Assembly (NCBI GenBank): GCA_937966095.1
Contig: CALCKF010000107.1
Span: 1 to 30,625 of the forward strand
DNA from: an uncultured Eubacterium sp.
GTDB lineage: Bacteria > Bacillota > Clostridia > Peptostreptococcales > Anaerovoracaceae
Reading direction: 5' to 3'
DNA length: 30,625 nucleotides
Part shown: piece after piece, positions 15,121 through 23,576 of the stretch
How positions within the stretch are numbered: the first letter of the stretch is position 1
Layout of the letters: each line of letters begins with the position of its first letter
Translations under genes and position numbers: made by a program
Notes under the pieces: generated by a model
What the model was told of the DNA's origin: nothing
Databases searched by the model: none
Seen by the model: the letters and a program-made list of their open reading frames with translations, nothing else

Positions 15121-17055
15121 CTATGTTACAGGATTCCCGTCATCGGCCGATGTCGTAACGAACTCGCATCTTTCTATGCCATCCACTGTATTGTCCGCAA
15201 ACAGCAGCATCCCTTTTGATTCCAGACCTCTAAGCTTTCTCGGTTTAAGATTGGCAACCACTATTACCTTCTTTCCGATACACTCTTCCGGTTTGAAATC
15301 TTTGGCAACTCCTGATATTACCTGCCTCTTTTCAGTGCCCATTTTTATCTGGAAAACAAGCAGCTTATCTGCCTTAGGGTGTTTCTCAGCCGAAAGTATT
15401 GTTCCTACTCTGAAATCTATCTTGTCAAAATCGTCATACTCTATCTCAGGCTTAAGTTCAAGAGGTATATTCGCATCTTCTCCATTTCCCTTCATTGCCT
15501 CAAGTTCTTTCAGTTCTTTCTCGATATCAAGTCTAGGGAATATAGGATCGCCTTTCTTTACCTGCTCTCCCTTCATCATCTCGAAGGTGAAAGCATCTTC
15601 CCATGCCACATCCGCATACCATAGCCCCATCTGCTTTCTTATAGCTTCTGATGTAGTATGCATGAAAGGATGTATCAGCACGGATATTATCCTTATCGTT
15701 TCCGCAAGGTTGTGAAGCACGTTGTCAAGCCTAGGCTTACACGACTCTTCTTTTGCGAGCACCCAAGGCATCGTCTCATCTATATATTTATTTGCGCGTC
15801 TTACTACGACCCATATTTCTTCAAGGGCCATATTGAAAGCGAACTTATCCATATTTTTTTCAACTATGCCCGCTGCTCCCACAGCCACGGCCTTCAATTC
15901 GTCATCAACATCTTCACGGGCATCCGTAAGATCAGGAACTATACCTCCGTTATATTTTTCTATCATCGAGACAGTTCTGGATACCAGATTTCCCAGATCG
16001 TTAGCCAGATCATAGTTCATCCTTTTAAGCATAACTTCATTGGTAAATACGCCGTCCTGTCCGAAAGTATATTCCCTCAGCAGAAAATACTTCAGAGCAT
16101 CTATCCCATATCGTTCTATAAGCTTTACAGGATCCACTACATTGCCCTTTGACTTTGACATTTTCCCGCCTTCCAGCAGCAGCCATCCATGTCCAAGCAC
16201 CTGCTTAGGCAGAGGAAGTCCTGCACTCATCAGCATTGCCGGCCATATGATCGTGTGAAATCTGACGATCTCCTTACCCACCAAATGCACATCGACAGGC
16301 CAGTACCTCTCATAAAGTTCCGGTTCATCCGGCCATCCAAGTGCAGTGATATAATTTGAAAGGGCATCAAGCCATACGTACATTACATGTTTTTCATTTA
16401 TAGGCACAGGGATACCCCAGTCAAAGGTGGATCTTGAGATGCAGAGATCCTCCAAACCCTGTTTGACAAAAGCTATCATCTCATTTCTTCTGGTATCCGG
16501 CTTCAGAAAATCCGGATTTTTTTCAAAAAGCTCCAGCAATCTTTCCTGATATTTCGAAAGTCTGAAAAAATATGCCTCTTCTTTAGCTTTTTCCACAGGT
16601 CTTCCGCAGTCCGGACATTTTCCGTCCACCAGCTGACTTTCAGTCCAGAAAGATTCACAAGGTGTACAGTAAAGGCCTTCATATTCTCCCTTATATATAT
16701 CACCGTTCTCATAAAGTTTCATAAAAAGAGCCTGCACCCTCTTTATGTGCCGCGGTTCGGTGGTCCTTATAAAATCATCATATGATATTTCCATTGTTTT
16801 CCACAGGTCTTTGATGCCGGCCACGACCTCATCTACGTACTCCTGAGGTGTAACGCCCTTTTCCTGGGCGATAGTCTGTATCTTCTGCCCGTGTTCATCT
16901 GTCCCCGTAAGGAATCTTACGTCATATCCGGAAAGTCTTTTGAATCTTGCCATTGCATCTGCCATAACAGTGCAGTATGTGTGACCTATATGAAGGTTAG
17001 AGCTCGGATAGTAAATAGGTGTGGTAATATAATACTTACCCTTTTCTTGTGTCAT
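15121..17055 (-). CDS. metG: Methionyl-tRNA synthetase
   Basis: MetG charges tRNA-Met with methionine. The 644-residue class I synthetase has the HIGH motif at 22-25 (NLHIGHTYCTVMADAMARF), a zinc knuckle with Cys 130, 133, 147 and 150, KMSKS at 298-302 (GGKMSKSKGN), an anticodon-binding helical domain, and a C-terminal tRNA-binding OB fold from about 540 (DFDKIDFRVGTILSAEKHPKADKLLV). This is the four-cysteine-in-two-pairs form common in Clostridia and Bacilli. ATG 17055 is preceded by AAAGGA, at a rather long 13-base spacing. A promoter is visible at 17113-17141. The 109-base leader is too short for a full T-box, and none is seen. Confidence 0.97.
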   Translation of the reverse strand: MTQEKGKYYITTPIYYPSSNLHIGHTYCTVMADAMARFKRLSGYDVRFLTGTDEHGQKIQTIAQEKGVTPQEYVDEVVAGIKDLWKTMEISYDDFIRTTEPRHIKRVQALFMKLYENGDIYKGEYEGLYCTPCESFWTESQLVDGKCPDCGRPVEKAKEEAYFFRLSKYQERLLELFEKNPDFLKPDTRRNEMIAFVKQGLEDLCISRSTFDWGIPVPINEKHVMYVWLDALSNYITALGWPDEPELYERYWPVDVHLVGKEIVRFHTIIWPAMLMSAGLPLPKQVLGHGWLLLEGGKMSKSKGNVVDPVKLIERYGIDALKYFLLREYTFGQDGVFTNEVMLKRMNYDLANDLGNLVSRTVSMIEKYNGGIVPDLTDAREDVDDELKAVAVGAAGIVEKNMDKFAFNMALEEIWVVVRRANKYIDETMPWVLAKEESCKPRLDNVLHNLAETIRIISVLIHPFMHTTSEAIRKQMGLWYADVAWEDAFTFEMMKGEQVKKGDPIFPRLDIEKELKELEAMKGNGEDANIPLELKPEIEYDDFDKIDFRVGTILSAEKHPKADKLLVFQIKMGTEKRQVISGVAKDFKPEECIGKKVIVVANLKPRKLRGLESKGMLLFADNTVDGIERCEFVTTSADDGNPVT

Positions 17056-17112
17056 TTTATTTCATCATTCCTTTCATCTCCATATCAAATGAGACATGGT
17101 AAATATGTGGTT

Positions 17113-17141
17113 AGGATATCACTGTTTGCCTTTCAAGTCAA
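17113..17141 (-). promoter_or_regulatory. Sigma-A promoter of metG-tatD
   Basis: On the minus strand TTGACT (17141-17136) and TATCCT (17118-17113) are 17 bases apart, with TGA before the -10 as an extended element. The -35 matches 5 of 6. It lies between the EFR1 gene and metG. Confidence 0.6.
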
Positions 17142-17164
17142 TGATCGCAGCATATGCCGTATCT

Positions 17165-18043
17165 TTAAAGAAAGATAGAAGGCTCCTTGCGCTGCGAATA
17201 TCCCAGTTCCAGTTCTTCTTTATGGTACAGATATCCCGCATCATCAAAATACAAAGCATTTTCAGGGCATTTCTTTACACACCCGCAGCATTTGATGCAT
17301 ATGCCATCTACGATACCCGGGGCATCTTCCTTTATCGATCCCATCGGACAGACAGCGACACAAAGACCACATCCTGTGCATTTCCCTGCGTCCAGCTTAG
17401 GTTTCACTTTCAATATATCTATATGATTTCCCTTTCTGTCTCTCGGCTGATAATATGGTCTTAAAGGATCATGTCCTTCGACCTCTACAGGACACGTTTC
17501 ATTAAGATATTCCGACAGTTTTGTACTGTCTCCTCCCGTTTTTTCCATAATTGCAGATATCTTGTCTGCAGTATCTTCCGCAAACTTATACGCTGTCTCC
17601 ATATCTTTTATATCAGGTCTTCCGGCAGCCAGAACCTTTGAAAACGAATGCTCTCCGATAAATGCCGCCGCTGCCACAGTATGAAAGCCCTTACCTTCCA
17701 AGATATTTCTCAGCTCAATCAGAGCATCGTCAAAATTCCTGTTTCCATACAGCACAACAGGGACAGCCATAGCTCCGCCGCCTTCTATCGTATCAAGGAA
17801 CTTCAGCAGAACATTCGGTACACGGCCTGCAATTACAGGTGTACCGAATACGACGATATCATCCTGATCAAATATATATTTCTTATCTCTGGCCTTTTTA
17901 GGCGTGAAATTGATATTCGGCGCTTTTTCATATCCGCTGTTTTTCTCATGGAGCCTTTCCCACATCCTGTATGCCACTCCGGACGTTACCTTTGCCGTGG
18001 TATTCGTCCCGCTGAAGTACATAGCTCTTATTCTTTTTTTCAT
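17165..18043 (-). CDS. EFR1-type protein: flavodoxin-like domain plus two [4Fe-4S] clusters
   Basis: This 292-residue protein joins a flavodoxin-like N-terminus to a bacterial ferredoxin C-terminus, the EFR1 family arrangement. The FMN-binding loop is MYFSGTNTTAKV (8-19), and further flavin-site segments are DDIVVFGTPVIAGRVPN (61-77) and VVLYGNRNFDDAL (96-108). The ferredoxin part has two CxxCxxCxxxCP motifs, C222-C225-C228-C232 and C249-C252-C255-C259, enough for two [4Fe-4S] clusters. The physiological partner of this family is not well defined; an electron-transfer role in the cytoplasm is inferred. AGGAG lies 7 bases before ATG 18043. The gene follows the cytidylate-kinase-like gene by 9 bases and is probably cotranscribed with it. 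No terminator is visible before metG. Confidence 0.85.
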   Translation of the reverse strand: MKKRIRAMYFSGTNTTAKVTSGVAYRMWERLHEKNSGYEKAPNINFTPKKARDKKYIFDQDDIVVFGTPVIAGRVPNVLLKFLDTIEGGGAMAVPVVLYGNRNFDDALIELRNILEGKGFHTVAAAAFIGEHSFSKVLAAGRPDIKDMETAYKFAEDTADKISAIMEKTGGDSTKLSEYLNETCPVEVEGHDPLRPYYQPRDRKGNHIDILKVKPKLDAGKCTGCGLCVAVCPMGSIKEDAPGIVDGICIKCCGCVKKCPENALYFDDAGYLYHKEELELGYSQRKEPSIFL

Positions 18044-18052
18044 TATCTTCTC

Positions 18053-18670
18053 CTATTTAAACAGTTTTACCTCAGTATACTTTATAATAAGATCCACGAT
18101 ATCTTCGATCTCTATATAACCGCTATCTATCGAGAGATTATAATTCACATGCTCTCCCCATTTCCTTCCTGTATGATATGAATAATAATTAGCTCTGGCT
18201 TTATCTGTATCCTTCATCAGCTTCTTTACCGCATCAGCCGGCACTCCATACTCCTCGACGGCTCTCTTTATCTTGTCAGCTTCTTCTGCATATATGAAAA
18301 CATTTGTAGCTTCAGGCATCCCTCTTACTATATAATCTGCACATCTTCCTACTATTACACATGATCCCTCTTCAGCTATTTTTCTTATAGTATCAAACTG
18401 AGCCAGAAAAAAACGCTCATTCAGCGAAAGGCTTTCAGGACCGGCCTCCCCTGTCCCAAGGGCAGATGCCAAGCTGTATAAAAAGCTGTTTTTCGCCTTT
18501 TTCTCGGCATCCTCCAGCATTTCCTTGCAGAATCCCGATTCTTCAGCTATCCTGTCAAGAAGCTCCTTATCATAATAAGGTATATCAAGCTTTTCTGCCA
18601 GACGTCTCCCGATGAGCCGTCCTCCGCTTCCGAATTCACGGCTTATGGTTATAATCTTTTTATCTTTCAT
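18053..18670 (-). CDS. Cytidylate-kinase-like protein
   Basis: The 205-residue protein belongs to the cytidylate-kinase-like group common in Clostridia. It begins with KIITISREFGSGGRLIGRRLAEKL, in which GSGGRLIG (14-21) is a P-loop variant, then YDKELLDRIAEESG. A lid-like segment lies near DTDKARANYYSYHTGRKWGE, and the C-terminus has YNLSIDSGYIEIEDIVDLI, matching the family's YDLVINTD-type block. It probably phosphorylates a nucleoside monophosphate or a related small substrate; CMP specificity is not established and a canonical cmk may exist elsewhere. The start at 18670 is fixed by AAAGGAGGTAGCTGT just upstream; a reading to 18772 would be unsupported. An extended -10 promoter lies at 18728-18733. 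Confidence 0.85.
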   Translation of the reverse strand: MKDKKIITISREFGSGGRLIGRRLAEKLDIPYYDKELLDRIAEESGFCKEMLEDAEKKAKNSFLYSLASALGTGEAGPESLSLNERFFLAQFDTIRKIAEEGSCVIVGRCADYIVRGMPEATNVFIYAEEADKIKRAVEEYGVPADAVKKLMKDTDKARANYYSYHTGRKWGEHVNYNLSIDSGYIEIEDIVDLIIKYTEVKLFK

Positions 18671-18727
18671 ACAGCTACCTCCTTTAAGATATCTATTCAA
18701 ACTGCTGTTTGACATCCTGTTTATAAC

Positions 18728-18733
18728 ATTATA
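18728..18733 (-). promoter_or_regulatory. Extended -10 promoter of the kinase-EFR1 pair
   Basis: On the minus strand TGGTATAAT carries a perfect TATAAT and the TGn extension. The -35 at 17 bases (TGTTTT) is weak. The start would fall near 18721, about 50 bases before the kinase start codon, after the purine operon terminator. Confidence 0.55.
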
Positions 18734-18805
18734 CCATGATTTACCATTAAAAACACAGCCAAAAGTTTTCACACGTACTGTTCTGATACGCCGCAGCTGT
18801 ATATA

Positions 18806-18850
18806 TAAATATGCCGCATCCGGATCTCACTTCCGGACGCGGCATATTTA
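18806..18850 (-). terminator. Hairpin terminator of the purine operon
   Basis: Arms 18806-18824 and 18832-18850 pair over 19 bases with a single mismatch around a seven-base loop. The inner half is GC-rich (GCCGC, TCCGGA). On the minus strand a mixed TATATA stretch follows rather than a clean T run. It lies 24 bases past the purD stop codon. Confidence 0.75.
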
Positions 18851-18873
18851 CAATCATATCGTCATAATGAAGG

Positions 18874-20193
18874 TCATCGCCTGTTTACAGTTCCTATATC
18901 CTTTCTGTACTGCATACCCTCAAATCTTATTCTCTTTATATTATCATAAGCTTTTGCCCTTGCCGCTTCATGAGAATCACCAAGAGCCGTTATTCCCAGG
19001 ACTCTTCCCCCTGCGGTCACGGTTGCCATATGAGGCGATCCTGTGCAGCCGGCTTTTCCTTCGCTTAAGCATCCCAGCTGATCAGTGCTTTTCTTAACTG
19101 TTCCTGCGTGGAATACCATGACATCTTCATCTACCTTATCAAGACCTCCTATGACCTTATCCTTTTCATAGCTTCCCGGATAGCCGCCTGAAGCAGCCAC
19201 CACGCAGACAGCTTTTTCCGGTTTCCATTTTATATCCACATCAGCCAGACGGTTTTCGATGACTGCCATGAATATCTCCATCAGGTCACTGTCGAGTCTG
19301 GGCAGTACAGACTGTGTTTCGGGATCTCCGAATCTGTTATTGAATTCTATTACTTTAGGGCCGTCTTCTGATATCATCAGTCCTATGAACAGCACCCCTT
19401 TGAAATCCAGCCCGTCTTTCTGGAAGCCTGCAAGTGTCGGCTCCAATATTTCTTTCCTTATGCGCTCTTCAAGCTCCGGAGTGAACAGAAGACTTGGTGA
19501 ATACGTACCCATACCTCCTGTGTTCGGCCCCTTGTCTCCGTCAAATATGCGCTTATAATCCTGGGCCGATTCCATAGGCACTATTGAATTTTCATCTACA
19601 AAACACAGGACAGAGGCCTCCACGCCTGTGAGAAATTCCTCCACCACTATTTTTTCTCCTGCAGATCCGAACACCTTGAGACCCATCATTTCCTCAACTG
19701 CAGATCTGGCGTCTTCTTCATTTTCTGCTATCACCACACCTTTGCCGGCAGCCAGGCCGTCAGCCTTCAGCACCATCGGATACCCGTATATCCCCAAAGA
19801 CCTCAGCAGCTCATCTTTATCGGTGAACTCCCTGTATCCTGCTGTAGGGATCCCATGCCTCCTGAGAAAAGCTTTTGTAAAAGATTTGCTGGCTTCCAGC
19901 TGTGAGCATTTCCTGTCAGGACCAAAGGCTTTTATCCCGCATTTCAAAAGCTCATCCACTATACCCATTGCAAGCGGCACTTCAGGTCCGATAACGGCAA
20001 GGTCTATTTTCTGTTCAGAAGCAAACCTGCATATCCCTTCGATATCTTCGGCATTTATATCTGCACATTCTGCCACCTGAGCTATCCCTGCATTCCCCGG
20101 GGCACAGTATAGTTCATCTACTTTCGGGCTCTGCGCCAGCTTCCAGCAAATCGCGTGTTCCCTGCCGCCTCCGCCTACGACCAGTACTTTCAT
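18874..20193 (-). CDS. purD: Phosphoribosylamine-glycine ligase (GAR synthetase)
   Basis: PurD joins glycine to phosphoribosylamine with ATP, the second step of purine synthesis. The 439-residue ATP-grasp enzyme shows the N-terminal KVLVVGGGGREHAI, the biotin-carboxylase-like IDLAVIGPEVPLAMG, the ATP-grasp strand PMVLKADGLAAGKGVVIA, VVEEFLTGVEASVLCF, the catalytic block DYKRIFDGDKGPNTGGMGTYSP and the metal site VIEFNNRFGDPETQ. Length is typical of the family, with a small C-terminal domain ending AAARAKAYDNIKRIRFEGMQYRKDIG-like. GGAGG lies 8 bases before ATG 20193. It is the last gene of the operon, 40 bases after the AICAR transformylase gene. Its amine substrate should come from the unusual PurF of the same operon. 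Confidence 0.97.
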   Translation of the reverse strand: MKVLVVGGGGREHAICWKLAQSPKVDELYCAPGNAGIAQVAECADINAEDIEGICRFASEQKIDLAVIGPEVPLAMGIVDELLKCGIKAFGPDRKCSQLEASKSFTKAFLRRHGIPTAGYREFTDKDELLRSLGIYGYPMVLKADGLAAGKGVVIAENEEDARSAVEEMMGLKVFGSAGEKIVVEEFLTGVEASVLCFVDENSIVPMESAQDYKRIFDGDKGPNTGGMGTYSPSLLFTPELEERIRKEILEPTLAGFQKDGLDFKGVLFIGLMISEDGPKVIEFNNRFGDPETQSVLPRLDSDLMEIFMAVIENRLADVDIKWKPEKAVCVVAASGGYPGSYEKDKVIGGLDKVDEDVMVFHAGTVKKSTDQLGCLSEGKAGCTGSPHMATVTAGGRVLGITALGDSHEAARAKAYDNIKRIRFEGMQYRKDIGTVNRR

Positions 20194-20233
20194 ATATCAA
20201 ACCTCCAAAAAGAATTTTCCATACATATCCTCA

Positions 20234-21409
20234 TCAGTGATGGAACAGTCTCATTCCGGAAAAATACATCACCATATCATATTCATCGCATGCTTCTATC
20301 ACAAGATCATCTCTGATTGAACCTCCCGGCTGAGCAATATATTTGACTCCGCTGCGATATGCCCTCTGTATATTATCGCTGAATGGGAAAAAGGCATCCG
20401 ATCCGAGAGCCACATCATCCATGCGGTCAAGCCACGCTCTCTTCTCTTCTCTCGTAAGCGGCTCAGGTCTTTCAGTAAAATACTTCTGCCATTCGCCGTC
20501 TTCCAGCACATCCATATAATCTTCACTCATATATACATCTATGGCATTGTCTCTGTCAGGTCTGCCCAAATCATCTTTGAACGGCAGCTCCAGTACTTTA
20601 GGGCACTGTCTCAGCAGCCAGTTGTCGGCTTTTTGACCGGCCAGTCTCGTGCAGTGAATACGTGACTGCTGTCCTGCACCTATGCCTATCGCCTGCCCGC
20701 CCTTTACATAACAAACTGAATTTGATTGTGTATATTTTAATGTTATGAGCGCGATTATCAGATCTCTCTTGGCATCCTCAGATATATTTTTATTCTTTGT
20801 CACTATATTCCCGAGGAATTCCTCGTTTATCGGCATTTCGTTCCTTCCCTGCTGGAATGTTATCCCGAATATCTGTTTTCTTTCAACCGGATCAGGAACG
20901 AACTCCGGGTCTATCTTTATTATGTTATAATTTCCTTTTTTCTTAGTTTTGAGTATCTCTAAAGCTTCGGGTTCATAACCCGGAGCAATGATACCGTCTG
21001 ACACTTCCCTTTTTATTATCCTGGCAGTATCTGCGTCGCAAATATCCGAAAGAGATATGAAATCCCCGAAAGATGACATCCTGTCAGCACCTCTGGCTCT
21101 GGCGTATGCACTGGCCAAAGGTGACATATCACCCTGGTCGTCGACCCAGTATATCTTCCTTTCCACATCACTGAGAGGGATACCTATCGCTGCACCCGCA
21201 GGAGAAACATGCTTGAATGAAGTGGCTGCCGGAAACCCTGTAGCCTCTCTAAGCTCCTTTACAAGCTGCCATCCGTTCAAAGCATCCATAAAGTTGATGT
21301 ATCCGGGTCTGCCATTGAGCACCTCTACAGGCAGCTCTCCATTTTCCACAAAAATACTGGCAGGTTTCTGGTTCGGATTACATCCATATTTCAATTCTAA
21401 TTCTTTCAT
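20234..21409 (-). CDS. Free-standing AICAR formyltransferase
   Basis: This 391-residue protein covers only the formyltransferase half of PurH and transfers a formyl group from 10-formyl-THF to AICAR to give FAICAR. It opens with LELKYGCNPNQKPASIF, equivalent to the start of the AICARFT domain in bifunctional PurH. The catalytic pair K66-H67 lies in TSFKHVSPAGAA. Further family blocks are DRMSSFGDFISLSD, APGYEPEALEIL, TLKYTQSNSVCYVK, GIGAGQQSRIHCTRLAG, ALGSDAFFPFSDNI and IAQPGGSIRDD. No MGS-like cyclohydrolase domain is present at its N-terminus, and a PurO-type enzyme supplying that step is encoded immediately upstream. AAGGAG lies 8 bases before ATG 21409. Bifunctional PurH is about 510-530 residues, so this is a natural single-domain form rather than a truncation: the start has its own ribosome site. 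Confidence 0.93.
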   Translation of the reverse strand: MKELELKYGCNPNQKPASIFVENGELPVEVLNGRPGYINFMDALNGWQLVKELREATGFPAATSFKHVSPAGAAIGIPLSDVERKIYWVDDQGDMSPLASAYARARGADRMSSFGDFISLSDICDADTARIIKREVSDGIIAPGYEPEALEILKTKKKGNYNIIKIDPEFVPDPVERKQIFGITFQQGRNEMPINEEFLGNIVTKNKNISEDAKRDLIIALITLKYTQSNSVCYVKGGQAIGIGAGQQSRIHCTRLAGQKADNWLLRQCPKVLELPFKDDLGRPDRDNAIDVYMSEDYMDVLEDGEWQKYFTERPEPLTREEKRAWLDRMDDVALGSDAFFPFSDNIQRAYRSGVKYIAQPGGSIRDDLVIEACDEYDMVMYFSGMRLFHH

Positions 21410-21437
21410 TTTATCTTCTCCTTGATAATCAAAATCC

Positions 21438-22151
21438 CTATTGGTTCTTGTTTATTATTCGTGTATCATATCTCCCAGTTTCTATATCTATATACCTTAC
21501 AAACAAAGACACCTTGTTATCCTCGTTGAGACTATTCCATACCATATCTGAAAAATGATCTATATCACCCTTTATGTCAATCTTTTTGGGTTCTCCTTCA
21601 TAGCTGGGCAGCGGATCGGAATCCATAAGATATGTATGTATGAAACGGCCCTCACCAGCATTGCATCCGGGATATGCATATGTGTTCCTTATACAATACC
21701 CGGCATCTCCATCATCACTTTTTAAAATTGACATTGAAAAATCAAATGCGCCTCCGCCCGCTTTCATAACACCGGATATCCTCGGTGTATAGTTTGGTGC
21801 ATCAGGTTCAAATTCACGCGTTCTCAGCGCTTCTTCAAATGTCTTTCCCTGTGACATCAAATCATATACGGTGTCTGTCTGATCCCCATTGGTAACTATA
21901 GTCTTATCATCAAGCACCCTTACAGGAGCATATATTATAAGGCTCGGATCACTTAGCTTGGATACGTCGAAAGCTTCCGTCCTTATACCATCATCCTGCT
22001 GAACAAATATACGGTTACGGCTGTTTACACTCCGGCCCATGATGAAATATGCAGCCACGGCATATCTTCCGTCCTCTGAGCGCCCCATCACAATCCCTCT
22101 GCCCGGATATGAATTTTCCTTAAGGTTCTCCGACAATGAAATTTTCTGCAT
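21438..22151 (-). CDS. purO: Archaeal-type IMP cyclohydrolase
   Basis: PurO closes FAICAR to IMP, the last step of the pathway. The protein of about 237 residues opens with the family pattern YPGRGIVMGRSEDGRYAVAAY, then IMGRSVNSRNRIF, and later LIIYAPVR, VTNGDQTDTVYD, FEPDAPNYTPRISG and an NTYAYPGCNAGEGRFIHTY block. It is unlike the MGS-like domain of PurH and matches the PurO family first known from archaea. It is longer than the roughly 200 residues of archaeal PurO because of additions near the C-terminus. Either ATG 22151 (GGAG spaced by 9) or ATG 22157, directly after the purF stop, could be used; the spacing favours 22151. It lies between purF and the AICAR transformylase gene, and the two downstream proteins together replace bifunctional PurH. 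Confidence 0.9.
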   Translation of the reverse strand: MQKISLSENLKENSYPGRGIVMGRSEDGRYAVAAYFIMGRSVNSRNRIFVQQDDGIRTEAFDVSKLSDPSLIIYAPVRVLDDKTIVTNGDQTDTVYDLMSQGKTFEEALRTREFEPDAPNYTPRISGVMKAGGGAFDFSMSILKSDDGDAGYCIRNTYAYPGCNAGEGRFIHTYLMDSDPLPSYEGEPKKIDIKGDIDHFSDMVWNSLNEDNKVSLFVRYIDIETGRYDTRIINKNQ

Positions 22152-22157
22152 CTTCAT

Positions 22158-23576
22158 CTACTCCTTTCCGTTCCAGCAGTATGTACAAAGTCTGCATTCG
22201 TCAATGCCTATAGCTTCTATCGTATCCTCAAGATCCTGGAACCGCAGGCTATCAAATCTGAGTCGTTTTCGGATCTCATCCACCATTGCCTGATGCTTTT
22301 CCGAATTCCCGTCAGCATACTCAGCCAGAAGCTCCTGCGATATATCCTCAGATTCTATTCCTTCAAGATCTCTTATCACTCTCCGCGTTATAAGTTCCAG
22401 ATCACTTACTGAACGTGAGAAGTTCAGGAACTTGCATCCGTACATTATAGGCGGACAGGCTGATCTTACGTGTATCTCTTTTGCACCGTTCTCGATAAGG
22501 TAGCTTACTGTTTCGGAAAGCTGAGTTCCCCTTACTATAGAATCATCTATCAGGACGAATTTCTTGTTTTTTATTATCTGAAATACCGGTACCAGCTTCA
22601 TTTTTGCAATCAGATTCCTGGCTTTCTGGTTCTGCGGCATAAAGCTTCTCGGCCACGTCGGCGTGTATTTTATAAGCGGTCTTGAATAAGGTACTCTTGA
22701 ATGATTGGCATATCCGAGAGCATGAGCAGTGCCGCTGTCCGGAACACCTGCAACATAATCGACGTCCAGATCTCCGTCTTTTCGCGCCAGCAGTTCTCCG
22801 TTGCGATTTCTCATAAGCTCCACATTGCGGCCTTCATATATCGACGTCGTATAGCCGAAATATGTCCATAAAAATGCACATATTTTCATATCCTTCTGAG
22901 GCTCTGCAACGGTCTTCTCTCCATCTGCAGTCAAAAATACGATTTCAGCCGGTCCCAGCTCTCTCTTGTATTTATACCCTACATTTATAAATGCAAATGA
23001 CTCCGAAGCTGCACAGTATGCGCCGTTTTTCTGACCTATAATCAAAGGGGTCCTGCCGTATCTGTCTCTTGCTGCATAAAGGCCCTCTTTTGTCAGTATC
23101 AGCATAGTCATGGATCCGTTTATCTTGGACTGCGCTATCTTTATCCCCTCTACAATGTCTTTTCCTGTAGATACCAGAGCAGCAACCAGCTCGGTGCTGT
23201 TTATCTCGCCCCCGCTCATTGACATGAACTGTCCTCCGTTATTTTCAAGAAGCTCATGCACCAGCTCGTCTTTGTTATTTATGCGACCCACTGTGGTAAT
23301 CGCGTAATCTCCCTGGCTGCTGTATACTGTCAAAGGCTGCGGATCACTGTCACTTATAGCTCCGATCCCCATATTGCCTTTCATTTCTTCTATATCATCT
23401 TCAAACTTGCTTCTGAATGGGGAGTTCTCTATATTATGTATCGAACGGTTGAAACCATTGTCCTGAAGTACACACATTCCACCTCTTTTAGTACCGAGAT
23501 GCGAATGATAATCTGTACCGAAAAACAGATCCATAACACAATCACTTTTAGAAACAAATCCTATTACGCCTCCCAT
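22158..23576 (-). CDS. purF: PurF-like amidophosphoribosyltransferase with degenerate glutaminase site
   Basis: PurF normally makes phosphoribosylamine from PRPP and glutamine, the first committed purine step. The 472-residue protein has an N-terminal Ntn glutaminase-like domain and a C-terminal phosphoribosyltransferase domain with an intact PRPP loop FVLIDDSIVRGTQL (340-353). Cysteines 233, 381 and 461/464/467 match the [4Fe-4S] ligands of B. subtilis PurF. The glutaminase site is altered: the protein begins MGGVIGF where active enzymes have Cys as residue 2; the RYS segment reads ISD (74-76); the HNG loop reads TVG (95-97); and the SDTE block reads SGGE (121-124). It therefore probably cannot hydrolyse glutamine and may use ammonia or a partner. 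The ATG overlaps the purN stop (TAATG) and no upstream start can add a cysteine. Its position between purN and purO argues that it is the pathway enzyme. Confidence 0.85.
   Translation of the reverse strand: MGGVIGFVSKSDCVMDLFFGTDYHSHLGTKRGGMCVLQDNGFNRSIHNIENSPFRSKFEDDIEEMKGNMGIGAISDSDPQPLTVYSSQGDYAITTVGRINNKDELVHELLENNGGQFMSMSGGEINSTELVAALVSTGKDIVEGIKIAQSKINGSMTMLILTKEGLYAARDRYGRTPLIIGQKNGAYCAASESFAFINVGYKYKRELGPAEIVFLTADGEKTVAEPQKDMKICAFLWTYFGYTTSIYEGRNVELMRNRNGELLARKDGDLDVDYVAGVPDSGTAHALGYANHSRVPYSRPLIKYTPTWPRSFMPQNQKARNLIAKMKLVPVFQIIKNKKFVLIDDSIVRGTQLSETVSYLIENGAKEIHVRSACPPIMYGCKFLNFSRSVSDLELITRRVIRDLEGIESEDISQELLAEYADGNSEKHQAMVDEIRKRLRFDSLRFQDLEDTIEAIGIDECRLCTYCWNGKE

Noticed and set aside
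17056..17164. T-box or SAM leader ahead of metG
   Set aside because: The gap is only 109 bases, contains a good promoter in its middle, and shows no T-box sequence or terminator/antiterminator pair.
18671..18772. Longer N-terminus of the cytidylate-kinase-like protein
   Set aside because: The extra residues contain the predicted promoter region and lack a ribosome site, whereas ATG 18670 has a near-perfect one and begins the family's conserved start.
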